In this document: positions 10,883 through 21,127 of the stretch, one piece after another
Numbering within the stretch: the first letter of the stretch is position 1
How the letters are laid out: every line of letters starts with the position of its first letter
Source: Candolleomyces eurysporus
Taxonomy: Eukaryota; Basidiomycota; Agaricomycetes; Agaricales; Psathyrellaceae
Reading direction: 5' to 3'
Assembly: GCA_027579435.1 (NCBI GenBank)
Contig: JANBPK010000714.1
Location: forward strand, 1 to 37,009
Length of the DNA stretch: 37,009 bases
Position numbers and translations under genes: made by a program
The notes under the pieces: generated by a model
What the model saw: the letters and a program-made list of their open reading frames with translations, nothing else
What the model was told of the DNA's origin: nothing
Database searches by the model: none

Positions 10883-11400
10883 TCAGAATGCAGGGATTTG
10901 GGATGAAATGCGTATGAACACCTCAGGTGCTTTCGCCGGTAGCGGCAGGAGCAGTGGAGGCTGGGGAGGTTGTATCAAGCTTCCCGATGAGAAAGACAAT
11001 AAGGCGAGATAATATGACAATACCTTGCTGTAAACGCACTTGAGGGCTTCTCAAGGGCATTTTCAGACGGCTTCCGGTGCTGTTTGTGTGCGGGAACATG
11101 ATTGTTACGAATATCGGTGGATTCGGGCGGTGGAAGAAATTCATTTTGGATGTCGATTTGGACTTTTGCCTATCACGAGTTGTTAGCAAGATAAAAAGGT
11201 TGATGGGGGGCACTTACAATGGATTTGGAGCGATAACTGGGAGTTGTGGGGTGCTTCAGAGCGAGCACGAGAGCNGGGGGCGAGGGCCTGATTGAGAGCG
11301 AGCACGAGAGCCTATTTGAGAGTGAGCACATGGCGGGTCCGTCGCGGGCTTGTAACGTTGGCACAGCCAGTCCAGACAATGGTGGGGTCTGCATCGGCAT
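10883..11400 (-). CDS. Possible three-exon gene inside the inverted-repeat element
   Basis: The ATG at 11400 opens an exon (11218-11400) followed by GTAAGT...ATAG, an exon at 11024-11169, and GTATTG...AAG leading to 10883-10979. The join gives 141 residues in phase. The middle exon has ordinary protein character (VQIDIQNEFLPPPES). Part of exon 1 is a tandem repeat (CGAGCACGAGAGC-type units near 11260-11330) containing one N. The last acceptor is uncertain, since another AG (ending at 10961) gives a different tail. I do not recognise the product; it could also be chance splicing. Confidence 0.35.
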
Positions 11401-11870
11401 TGTGAGAGATATTCAGTAAATTCTAGAAAGGCGATTTACTGTAAGAGAATAGAAACGCACGATGTATAGATTACAGGCTCAAGAGAAGGCATTGAGAGGG
11501 AGGAGACATGCGGGGGACCGAGTGAGAGAAGGAGGGAAGGAAGGGACTTGAATGGGATCGACATACTCGCCCTACGTGACGCAGTGACAAGTCACGCTAA
11601 TCCCAGGTGACACTGACATGTAGATGAATTGACTTTTGCAGCAAGTGCCAGTCAAAGCATGGTTGCCGTAGGTGGGTAAGTCAGACGGTCGACGAGTCGC
11701 GCTTTTGGTCGCGTTCAAAAACAGTGTGCCTCGTGGGAACGAATCGCCAGACAGTCGATCGTTCATTTGAGCTTTCGCAATTCTTGAGATTCTGGAACTT
11801 TCTGGCGATCTCTCGCCATTCCCGACAGATTTCCACAATCTCTGGCAGAGTCTCTTACCGCCAGAACTTC

Positions 11871-11895
11871 TCTGATCGATTTTTCACTGGGCCTC
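11871..11895 (-). repeat. Right terminal inverted repeat
   Basis: A 25-bp end finishing CACTGGGCCTC, the inverted copy of 10459-10483 with one mismatch. Confidence 0.8.
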
Positions 11896-12150
11896 ATTTG
11901 CTGCTCTCTTCCTGGTCAGGACGGCCCCATTGAACCCGTGCCGTTCAGTGCGTGCGTTGGCCGGTTGCTTAGGTCGACGATTGAGCAGCTCAATCGAGGT
12001 GAGTATACACTGGTTTGCAGTAGCTTTCGGACGCTGAGAGAAGGATGCTTCCGCAGTCTTTTCACCCACACACGATCGAGCAAGGTCTTCCCTCTGTCTC
12101 TCGGTCCTGAGCCATAGGCCGTAGTCAACATTCACTAGCCTCAAGTACAT
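11896..12150 (-). pseudogene. Probable 5' part of the split acidic-protein gene
   Basis: A minus-strand frame from the Met at 12150 (MYLRLVNVDYGLWL) runs to RKRAAN at 11896, then meets a stop inside the terminal repeat. On the far side of the element the frame DLQIVMKLARDLL continues in the same phase. I infer one gene interrupted by the element. No splice site is needed, but the upstream half has weak protein character, so this is tentative. It is divergent to the gene at 12218, with which it would share a 67-bp promoter gap. Confidence 0.4.
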
Positions 12151-12217
12151 CTTCGGTCCACTCAAGAACTCAAAATTTCAAGCCCAATCTAATCGACTAT
12201 ACCCAACCACCGCGGCC

Positions 12218-14044
12218 ATGATCCCCCTCACAGCCCTCCTCTCCCGCCTCCGCACCCGGAAATTCCTCTTCCTAATCCTCGTCTTCTCCATTCTCTCCCT
12301 ATTCCTCTACACCTCGGCTCTAGGGAACTTAGTCTCTGAATGGTCGCTGCTAGAACGAATACCTGGGTTCCCTACCGGTACACTACGGTCGAAATCGACA
12401 TGTAGTCCGCAAGAGTATGCCGAGGGCAAGTGGGTGTGGAGGCCTTATTACAAGAGGCCGGGACCTCTCAGCAAGAGCAGCCCTGCGGATATTGCCGCTG
12501 CCTCCAACTCGACAGGGGAACCAAGCGCCAAGATGCAGAAGAACGAAGACATCCTCGACTTTGCGCGGTTTGGCGGGTGTGCGAGCTCAAGAGAGTTCTG
12601 GTGGAATTTCGCGGTGGATAAGAAGGAGCAGTGGGATAGGTTCCCGGCTGCGGTAGAGTGGGAGTGGGTGCCTGGTGGTCGCTGCAGTGCGAACGAAGGG
12701 CTGAGGGAGTGGAAGGCGGAAGATGTGGTTCGGGATTTAGTAGAGGGTGGAGGGTGGCTCCTTATCGGAGGTTCGTCGCTTTCTCTCTTCGTTCACCTCA
12801 GAATTTTTGTTCTAATAGTACGCAGACTCGATAACCGAAGGCCACTTCTTCTCCCTCTCATGCCTCTTATACCCACACGTCCTGGCTACACCCGACTACA
12901 CCAATTTGACCTCATTCGACCGCGCATGGCCTCAACACCTCTACCTCAACCCCGCCTCTCCCCTCCTGCACCACGACTCCACCATCCGAATTACCAAGCA
13001 CCAAGCAGGGCTCAAAAATGCGCGCAAGAAGCTTCGGTTACCACCCAATTTCGATATCGAGAAGACTCCGCTGGTGACCTTCAGACGGAACGACCTCTTG
13101 TACTCGAAAGAGGAGCTGGAAGCCATGCATAAAGAATTGCACCCCGAGTTCTACAAGGCGAACGAGACATTCCAGCTGTTCGGAGACGAAGCCGTATGGA
13201 CTTTCCCCCCCCTCCGAGTACCTCTCGGATACCTTCCTCGCTCCGTCAAGCCACTACCGGACGTTGGTGTTTAACACCGCGGGGCATTGGACTACCGATC
13301 TTTTTGCTGGGTACACAAAGGGCCCTGCCGAAGAAGAGGAAAACCTAGAGGAGAAGAAGGAAGGAGACCCGGTATTCGGATACGACGGCCTCCTCAAGTT
13401 CTTCGAGGAGGCCATGGAGCGGTGGGCGCAGAAGGTGCAGGTGGCGATCGACTCTGCTGCGGCTCAACAGCAGGACTCTTCTTCCGGCCGTCCTTATCCT
13501 CCTCCAGTAGGAGCGGGAGGAAGGGAAGAAGCGGGTGTGCAAATGAGACCTTGGACGGCTGTAGTCCGCCCGTACCTCCCAGGACACGAAGACTGCCATG
13601 ATCATCGGTCGGCGTCGCAGGAGGTTGTGCCGCTCAAGTGGAATTGGTGGAATTGGGGCGAGATATGGAGGTACAATCAGATCTTCGAGGTGAGTTTCGT
13701 CCGTCCTGTTCTAGTTCTACGCCATGGGCAGTGGTGGTGTATGACGAGGTGCTCACGAATGTTGAAATCTAGAATCTGCTGTCCCCGGGCGACGGGAAGG
13801 CGAAGAAGTACAAGAACGTACATTACCTGCCTATCGATAGACCTGGGAGGTTGAGACCTGATGCTGTGAGTTCCCGTTCTCTTCCTCTACCTCTTCCCTC
13901 GCGGCTTAGAAACCCTGACTGACGATTTGTTCATTTTAACAGCACGCAAGCGGCGACTGTCTACATATCATGACAGGAGCTGGAGTCCTAGAGGGCTGGT
14001 CCCATTATATTTGGCACTATATTACACGCGAAGTATCGTCGTGA
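12218..14044 (+). CDS. TBL/PC-esterase-like SGNH membrane protein, with a homopolymer frameshift
   Basis: Four exons, 12218-12770, 12826-13689, 13773-13865 and 13943-14044, give 536 residues if one C is removed from the run of eight C at 13205-13212. Residues 15-33 are a single hydrophobic helix after a basic N-terminus, a signal anchor typical of Golgi type II proteins. The GDSITEGHFF block (residues 184-193) spans the first intron and matches the GDS box of SGNH/GDSL esterases. VFNTAGHWTTDLF and the C-terminal DCLHIMTGAG (Asp508, His511 as the DxxH pair) match the PC-esterase/trichome-birefringence-like pattern. Such proteins acylate or deacylate cell-surface polysaccharides; the substrate here is unknown. 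As given, the frame breaks after EAVWTFPP. Restoring seven C gives an uninterrupted frame, so a sequencing error is likely, though a real mutation is possible. Confidence 0.83.
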
Positions 14045-14593
14045 CACGAACGCTCCTTTAAAAGTTAAGCACTACTATACTCATACAGACAAGATACGAC
14101 TCTAGTAATCCCAGAGGGCCGAAGAGCTACTGTACTAATCGATCTATTTCCTAACCCTCCGTCTTGATTCAAACCGGTGGATTGACATGAAGAGAAGCAG
14201 CAGAGAAGACTGGGAACGATAGCTGTCAGCCCGCGATCTTGCTGACACTCGAGATTCGATCGTCCGTCTTCCGCCTCCTCTCCTGTTCTCCCTTTCTTTC
14301 CCTCCCCCAACCACAGTGCTCATCACTACCCCTACTATACTCATAGAGAGACTCACCCCAGCCAGGCGACTCGGTGTCGTGCGTACAAATCGAGGTAGAA
14401 GCGTGGAGCCTCATGTCATGGGTTTCATTCGACCGCGATCCGACCCAGGGCTCGAGAAGATATGCGGTCCACCAAGAACTTTCGACGAGCGGTTTATCTC
14501 ACAAATTAGGACGAGGTATACGGTCGCCTTTATAGATATAGATACCCACTGTCCGATGATCTCGAATCAGAAAATATGCAAACCATCTTCCAG
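14045..14593. other. Intergenic region without a recognisable gene
   Basis: This separates the 3' end of the plus-strand esterase gene from the 3' end of the minus-strand lactone-oxidase remnant. It should contain the esterase terminator. Several short open frames overlap here, but none has a splice-supported partner or recognisable motif. Confidence 0.55.
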
Positions 14594-15125
14594 CTACCTC
14601 CTTGGCTCGAACATCCACGAATCCACATCAGCTCCGAACACATGCCTGAGTACATACTCGCTGCTGAACAAGCCTTTTGGATCCACTCTCTCCAGTACTC
14701 TCCTACAGTCGCCGAACTCTGTATAAAGCCTTGTGTAGGTCTTTCGGTTTGAGCTTGTGTGTTTTAACTCCATGGCTGAACACGATTTCTTCAAGCTTGG
14801 TAAAGTGTTTGCAATGGCGTGTGCTGAAACCGTATGGTCTGAATGGGACGGATGTTGGAGCGGTATGTCAGCCAACATCCGTCTTCGAGCGTAAGGATAC
14901 AGCAGGTGAATGCAATACTATGATAACCGAGTAGAGAATCTATTACTGCACAATCCCGATCCAACACGTCCCTTCTCCACTACTCGGACTCGATCATAAC
15001 CCGTCCTTCGCCGAGAACTGAATCTCGATAGGGGAATGTGGGCGGAATCCCTTGGGGTCGGCCAGCTCGTTCTCGAACCACATTTGCAGCTCTCGTATAC
15101 AGAAGTTGGATCCTGTTTGCAAAGT
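14594..15125 (-). pseudogene. D-arabinono-1,4-lactone oxidase remnant (C-terminal part)
   Basis: Reading the minus strand, an exon beginning after CAAACAG at 15126 encodes CIRELQMWFENELADPKGF then RPHSPIEIQFSAKDGL, as near the C-terminus of fungal D-arabinono-1,4-lactone oxidase (the erythroascorbate pathway FAD enzyme). A TGA at 14994-14996 sits where Trp is expected; the frame beyond it reads GEGTCWIGIVQ. Further on, FRPYGFST, HFTKLEEIVFSHG and KLKPKDLHKALY appear in one frame. After a one-base shift near 14715-14725 the end reads RRVLERVDPKGLFSSEYVLR then HVFGADVD. The GRPHWAK-type block expected after the HG is missing. The N-terminal FAD-binding two thirds are absent, being replaced upstream by the AT-richer sequence at the 3' end of the NLR gene. 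Stop, shift, deletion and truncation together indicate a pseudogene. Confidence 0.75.
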
Positions 15126-15419
15126 ATAAAGAACAACATGAACATGTCAGGTGGAATGGGAGGGATGAGAGAGCGGGAAGGGAACAATAATTAGACCTTA
15201 CTCGGGAGAATGGAAAGGAAGGTGTATTCACTCTATAGTCATAGGGTAATTACATAGAGCCATTCTGACCTGAATATAGTTGTGTTTAACATCTACAGTG
15301 ATGCAAGTCCTCAACACGACAAACAAAAGACCAAATTTATGGTGATGTACAAAAGATACTATATATACAAGTATTGGAGAAAACAGTAAGAATAATATTT
15401 GAGCCCAAATTTGAGAAAT

Positions 15420-18400
15420 TCAGGATTGATCATGATGCCCTAATACTTCAGAAATGTGGAGGAAATATACTCTGCCATTTTCACACCCAATGGCAGCCAA
15501 TGAAAAGGTAGAGTCAAAAGATACCGCAGAAACTTTCCAGCTTGAAGGAAACCAGCAAATTGGAACCACAGTTGGTGACAAAGGGTGGCCATTCAGCTTA
15601 ATTATAACCAATCCAGAAACAGAGGCAGTGTGTTTTGTAAGATTTGCATAGAGTGTTGAAGAGTCTGCAAAAATAATGGAAAGGGATTCACCCTCAAGAG
15701 TGGAAAGAAGGGTTCCTACTTGGCTGTCCCACAAACACACTGTCCTGTCATGTGATGCAGATGCCAGCATTTGCCCATCTGGTGAGAAGGCAACACTCTT
15801 CACCCAAGTGGAATGGCCTTGAAGAATGGCAAGAAGGCTTCCTGTCTGGCTGTCCCACAGGCGCACTGTTGTGTCACCTGATGCAGATGCCACCCTTTGT
15901 CCATCAGGTGAGAATGCAACTCCTTTGACACGATCAGAATGGCCTTTCAGAGTGGCAAAAATGGTTGCTGCTTGGCTGTCCCACAGTTGCACCATCCCAT
16001 CATTTGATGCAGATGCCAGCCTTTGCCCATCTGGGGAGAAGGTCACACAATTGACCTCACTGGAATGGCCTTCAAGGATGGCAATAAGGGTTCCTGCCTG
16101 GCTGTCCCACAGGCACACTGTCTTGTCATCTGATGCAGATGCCAGCCTTTCCCCATCTGGTGAGAAAGCAACACTTTTTACCCAATCAGAGTGGCCTACA
16201 AGAGTGGCAAGAAGGGTTCCTGCTTGACTGTCCCACACACAAACTGTCTTGTCATATGACGCAGATGCCAGCCTTTGTCTGTCAGGTGAAAAGGCAATAC
16301 TCTTTACCCAATCAGAATGGCCTTGAAGAGCGGCGAAAAGAATTTCTCCATGATCATCCCCCATGTGCTCTGTTTTGCCATTTGCTGCAGATGGTAGCCT
16401 TGGTCTGTGAGATGAGAAGGCAATACTGTTTAGCCCATTGGAATGGCTTTCAAGAGTAGCATCCAGGGTTTTTGCCTGGCTGTCCCACAGACGCACTGTT
16501 TCATCATGGGATGCAGATGCTAGCTTTTGCCCATCAGGTGAGAAGGCAACACTCTTTACCCAATCAGAATGGCCATGAAGAGTGACAAGCAGGGCTCCTG
16601 TTTGACTGTCCCAAAGACACACTGTCTCATCATTTGATGCAGATGCCAACTGATACCCATCTGGTGAGAAAACCACACTGTTTACCCAAGAAGAATGGCC
16701 TTTCAGAGTGGCCAGAGAGGTTNCCTGTCTNGGCTGTCCCACAGCTGCACTGTTTTATCATCCGATGCAGATGCCAGTCTTTGCCCATCAGGTGAGAAAG
16801 CAATACTCTTTACCTGACCAACATGGCCTTTAAGAGTGGCAAGAAGAGTTCCTGCTTGGCTGTTCCACAAGTGCACTGTCTTATCATTTGATGCAGATGC
16901 CAGCCTTTGCCCATCNGNTGAGAAGGCAACACCATTTACTGAATTGGAATGCCCTTTAAGAGTGGCAAGCAGAGTTCCTGTTAGGCTGTCCCATAGGCAC
17001 ACTGTTTTGTCAGATGATGCAGATGCCAGCCTTTGCCCATCAGGTGAGAAGGTGACACTCTTTACCAAATTGGAATGGCCTTGTAAAACTGCAAGCTCTA
17101 ATGGCCATGTGATATCCCCTCCTTTGATGTTTACCCCATCATTTTGCTTTTGGTACACTTGGTAAATGGCTGTTTGCTTTGGTGATAGAGGTATGCATGA
17201 CCAATATATATGCAAAGGTGCTCTTTTGATGACATTAGAGTTTAGCAAAAGAAATCTTTGGCTATCTTGGAGGATTTCTTTCAATGAGTCTGGGCTACTG
17301 CTTGCCTAACATTGTTGTGATATATTTTAGTGAACATTTAACAATTAAAGTTTCACAAATTTGACATACCAGCATAGCCAAGGTGTTTCTCAATGCAGTG
17401 TGTGCTATATCCAGCTGTTTGATACATGCCAATGCTTCAAGCCAATGCATCAGATGCTCCTTTGAAAATTTATCCAACAGGCCAATAAGATTTGAGTCCA
17501 TTTCTTTTAGTTTGCTCAGGTGATTAGCCCAATAGCAAACTGCATACTGCAATTCCTTGGAAATATGGTCCACACTCATGCCTTCATTAAGCAATTCATC
17601 AAGGTCTTTGTATTGGTCTTCTGAAGGCACAGGCACCTGGCAAATATTAAACCTGAGTTGCTTGTTCATCACCTCCAGGCAATATGTGGCTAAGTGCAAA
17701 TGCTGTTCCATTTCAATGATTTGGAACTCAGGCAGACAAGAGGGGCCAGTGATGTAGTCAGGAAAGGATTTGTGATGAATTTTGTATGTAACAGCAGACT
17801 CCTTGTTCAAAGGAGCAAGAACTGAGTGCAAGTTGGCAAGAGTGGCCTTGAGCTTTTTCTCTGCTTCACCCAACAGCTTTGACAAAGTGAAGGCAGAAAG
17901 AGGAGTTTGAAGGACAAGAATGGCTCCAACAATCTTTTGAAATCTACCAAGCCAGATTTCTGGATTTTTGGAGGGTTTGGCAGATTGGAGGATACAAGAA
18001 TATAAGTCATCCAACTCTGATAGGGGATTATCACCAGAAGACTGCAAGCTTAGAAGAAGATCAAGTTGGCCCTCAGGATCAAGCTGACAGGTATCAAGTA
18101 TAAACTTGACAGCAGTAGATGCAAAAATGAAGAGTTTCCCAGACATTTGGATGAGTTTATCTTTTGCCTCTTGGGTTGGCTCCCATTCAGAGTCATATGA
18201 ATCTCCTAGAGTCTCTTGCATGTTGAGTGGGGACAAACAGTAGTCCACATAGCAAGATATATCCTTCTCCACTATGAGGTCCTCTATTTCCTGGAGATGG
18301 AAGATGTGTGCATCTTTTGTGTCCATATACTTGCTTCTCAGTCCCAGCTCTGGACGAGTGGTGAGAAACACCTTGGTATTTGGCAACTGAGATACTGAGG

Positions 18401-20583
18401 ACATGATAAGTTTGAGAAGCACTGAGGCATCAGGTTCAACACATTCATCTAGGGCATCAATGACCAGAACAAGTGGGGTTGCTCTTTGCTCAAGCAGTGG
18501 ACAGAGTGGTTCAGCCACAAGCAAGCTGAACTGCTGAGCAAGAACCTTGTCCAAAGCACCAGGCTGTTTATTGATAGCAGCTGCAATAGCTTGTCCATAG
18601 GATGCATCATAGCAAGCAAGCTGGTATGCAATGGTGTGCACAAAACCCAGAGACTTCTTTCGATCATCATGATCTCGGGAAAAGAAAAAAGTGGCTCCAA
18701 GACAGTTGATGCCTGCAGCTCGCTGTGCCACAGTTATAGCCACAGTAGACTTGCCAATCCCAGCAATGCCATCAAGCACATAAAGTGGAGGGTTATGGTC
18801 ATCAAAGACAGGGCCACTCATCCAGCGGCCAACATTAGCCAAAAGTGTAGAACGTGTGCCTTCAAAGCAGGACACAACCTTGGCTGCAACCTCCTGCGAG
18901 TCATAAGCAGCGCCAGGAATCCGTTTGAGTCGGTCAAGAGCAGAATTCTGCTTTCCCAGTTAATGGAAATAAATCTCAACGAACAGACATGGAGAACAAA
19001 CCTCAGAGTGCTTGTCAAGAGTTGCAGAGAGACCCTGCATCCATCCTCCCTGGACATGAACAGTGGCAAGAATGTCGCTCAAGACAATCGTCCCTGCAAT
19101 ATGATTTTCAACCTATAAAGAATGAGTGAGTTGCCATTGCCGATATAGTAGGATTAGAAGCATACCCAAAAGTGTTCCAAGAGCTCGTCGAGTTTCTTGT
19201 TTGCATTCTTGAGAACCTCAACATCGTCCTCCGCCAGCACATACGCCGTAAATCCCTTCGACCTCTCTTTATTTGTAGCTTCCAAAGTATTCAATATTCC
19301 CCTATAACCAGAATGTTGAATGTTTGACCGAGTAACTAAAGAAAGTTACGTACACGACAAGCCGTCCAATGCTTTCTTTCAGGTCCTCCGACAGATCCTT
19401 CCCCTGGACAGCATTGGCAATACTCGAGCCCAGAAGATCACAACGGTTCTTCAAAATTTTTACTTCTTCCTTGTTGGAGTTTGCCATCTATGCAACGTTT
19501 GAGCAACACGCACGAAACAAAAAATAGAAAGCACACATACCTCGACGACATCCACCACCTTCAGTAATGCTTCAGCTGGACCTTTAAACGGCTCAGGCAC
19601 AAGGGTTATAGCAATACCCAACACGGTCTTGAACGTCCCCTTCGCAATGGCCCAGCCCTTGGAGGATTCCTTATCGGACGTCGACTCTTTCACAGTACTG
19701 CGAGTCATAGCAGGTGCAGGAACGGGCGGACCTTCGATCCCTTCCTCCTTAGTACGACCACCACCCCCCTCCTCAGCCAAAACGGGTGCCGAGACAGTGG
19801 AAACGATCATGGCCTCCTGCAAAGGCTTGTTTTCATCGTCGTTAGCAACGGAAGGAAGTGTCGCCTGGGATTGAAAGGATGGCACGGTTCCTCGGAGGTT
19901 GTCGGCGGGAGCGGAGGGGGGAACAGGCNTCAGCGCTATGGGCTAGAGGAGCACCGCTCGTGGTATCTGGTTCCGGTTTGACTGCAACAGAGTTGTCGTC
20001 TGGTCGAACCGCGGCGGAACCCGCATCGATGACAAGGCCGTGCATTGTGGAAGCCTTGTCTTCATCCAAAATGGACTTCGGAACGATTGAAGTGATCTCG
20101 GTCTCTGGTGAAGCGGGTTGTCCGGCCTTTGCTGACGAAGACGCAGCGTCGGGCTGGGAGGCACTGAGAGCTTCCTCTGGCTCAGAGTCAATACAACCGT
20201 AGCACCACCGGAAAGAGTGAACGGCTCACCGACTGCAGGAGCTTCCCCGTCTCCATCCGTGAAGTTGGTACCGTCGCTCGCTGAAACAGTGGAACCTGCA
20301 ACGTCTTGAGCGCTCGTTGCCCCCTCCCCCTGGTTCTTCGGCTTCACTATGCCCAAGAAAAGTCTTGACGCCTCTTCTAACGTCCTTCCCCCATCTCTTG
20401 CACACTCTCCCCCGCCCTGTCAACCCTCCCCATGACTCGTGCTTTGAATCGGCTGGCTCTGCTGGAAGGTCGATTGCCATCGGGGCCAGGCGTCGCAGCA
20501 CGAGACGAGATCGGTGTGTTGCGGTCCGGATTGTCGGGAGGACCACGATTGCCTCGCCCTCCAGAATGAGTAGATTCGGCCAT
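15420..20583 (-). CDS. NACHT-WD40 NLR-like protein
   Basis: Seven exons, 20230-20583, 19541-20176, 19354-19487, 19166-19301, 19002-19112, 17370-18950 and 15420-17305, join in phase to about 1611 residues. This requires one G added in a homopolymer near 20388 and the Ns at 19929, 16722 and 16731 treated as extra bases. Residues 1-300 are low-complexity. Residues 300-457 form a helical domain ([20 protein letters not shown] onward) resembling the HeLo/MLKL-like N-terminal domains of fungal NLRs. Residues about 518-526 hold the Walker A motif GIAGIGKST, and near 622 is Walker [10 protein letters not shown], the NACHT NTPase. From about residue 1057 come eleven 42-residue WD40 units ([20 protein letters not shown] type), nearly identical apart from one degenerate unit, then a divergent tail. 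Such proteins are thought to sense non-self or stress and trigger regulated cell death. The NACHT and WD40 exons are visibly AT-richer than the upstream exons. Confidence 0.88.
15721..17100 (-). repeat. Array of 126-nt WD40-coding repeats
   Basis: The conserved CTGTCCCA-type block recurs at 15724, 15850, 15976, 16102, 16228, (degenerate) 16354, 16480, 16606, 16734, 16860 and 16986, a strict 126-nt period. The only exception is 128 nt across the two Ns at 16722 and 16731. High identity between units implies ongoing unequal exchange or conversion. Confidence 0.92.
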
Positions 20584-21127
20584 ATCGATTGGTTGGTTGG
20601 ATGTTTCGAGAAACTCGGTTAGATCGCAAAGTTTTGACAGTGGATGGTGGTCCAAGTTCAAGTTGCGGTGAGGGAGCCTTGAGGTAGACCGGAGTAGTCC
20701 GGTGGCCGCACCGCCTAGCTGGGACGAGATCACGCTTGTGTCATAAACGTGAGACTTGCCCAGGATAGGCAGTTGGCCTCCGGACTAGCCTTGAGGCAGC
20801 TCTGATGCTGATCATCGACGAGCATCCCGTGACTCTGCGGTTAGGCGTCTAATATTTAATTCTGGACGCCTCGGCCGATGCTCCGTCGGCCCAGAACCGA
20901 TGCGCTCTCGAAATTATCTGGAAAACTGCACGAATCGTGCGGTGCGTAAGACGTTGCGAAGATTCGTCATTGACGAACGTAGTAACACGCGAAACGAGAA
21001 GCACACATGTAAACGGTAGATAAAGCATTAAAAATGCATGGGTATTGAATCTCCCGACAGCGAATGGAAAACGAAATATTGTCCGCCACCCAAGATCCAA
21101 GGTTCAAGATACCGAGCCTGGGACACC
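20584..21127. other. Intergenic region, promoter of the NLR gene
   Basis: About 540 bp lie between the 3' end of the minus-strand gene ending at 21128 and the NLR start at 20583. I see no further gene. No strong TATA box was identified. Confidence 0.5.

Larger units (their letters stand above)
10459..11895. mobile_element. DNA element with terminal inverted repeats, 1437 bp
   Basis: The ends are inverted copies of each other: GAGGCCCAGTGAAAAA followed by (C/T)CGATCAGA, 24 of 25 positions identical (10459-10483 and 11871-11895). The interior holds a perfect 68-bp hairpin (10507-10574), several TCAGAA-type short repeats, and a possible three-exon gene on the minus strand. It encodes no recognisable transposase, so it looks non-autonomous. 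I could not identify a target-site duplication: the flanks are GGAGATC on the left and ATTTGCTG on the right. It separates two minus-strand open frames that are in phase with each other. Confidence 0.65.

Noticed and set aside
6514..12150. KDZ gene plus the 9661 gene as one large transposon bounded by the 10459/11895 repeats
   Set aside because: Both inverted repeats lie on the same side of the KDZ gene and no matching end was seen left of 6514.
6514..12217. TET/JBP-type dioxygenase accompanying the KDZ element
   Set aside because: No HxD...H-type frame was found in the surrounding sequence.
14065..14414. Overlapping minus-strand open frames after the esterase gene
   Set aside because: Low-complexity composition, no splice partners, and position in a 3' flank.
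15454..16459. Plus-strand open frames across the WD40 array
   Set aside because: These are antisense shadows of the 126-nt repeats.
15721..17100. Regular repeat array as a possible CRISPR
   Set aside because: The units are continuous coding WD40 repeats with no unique spacers, in a eukaryotic genome.
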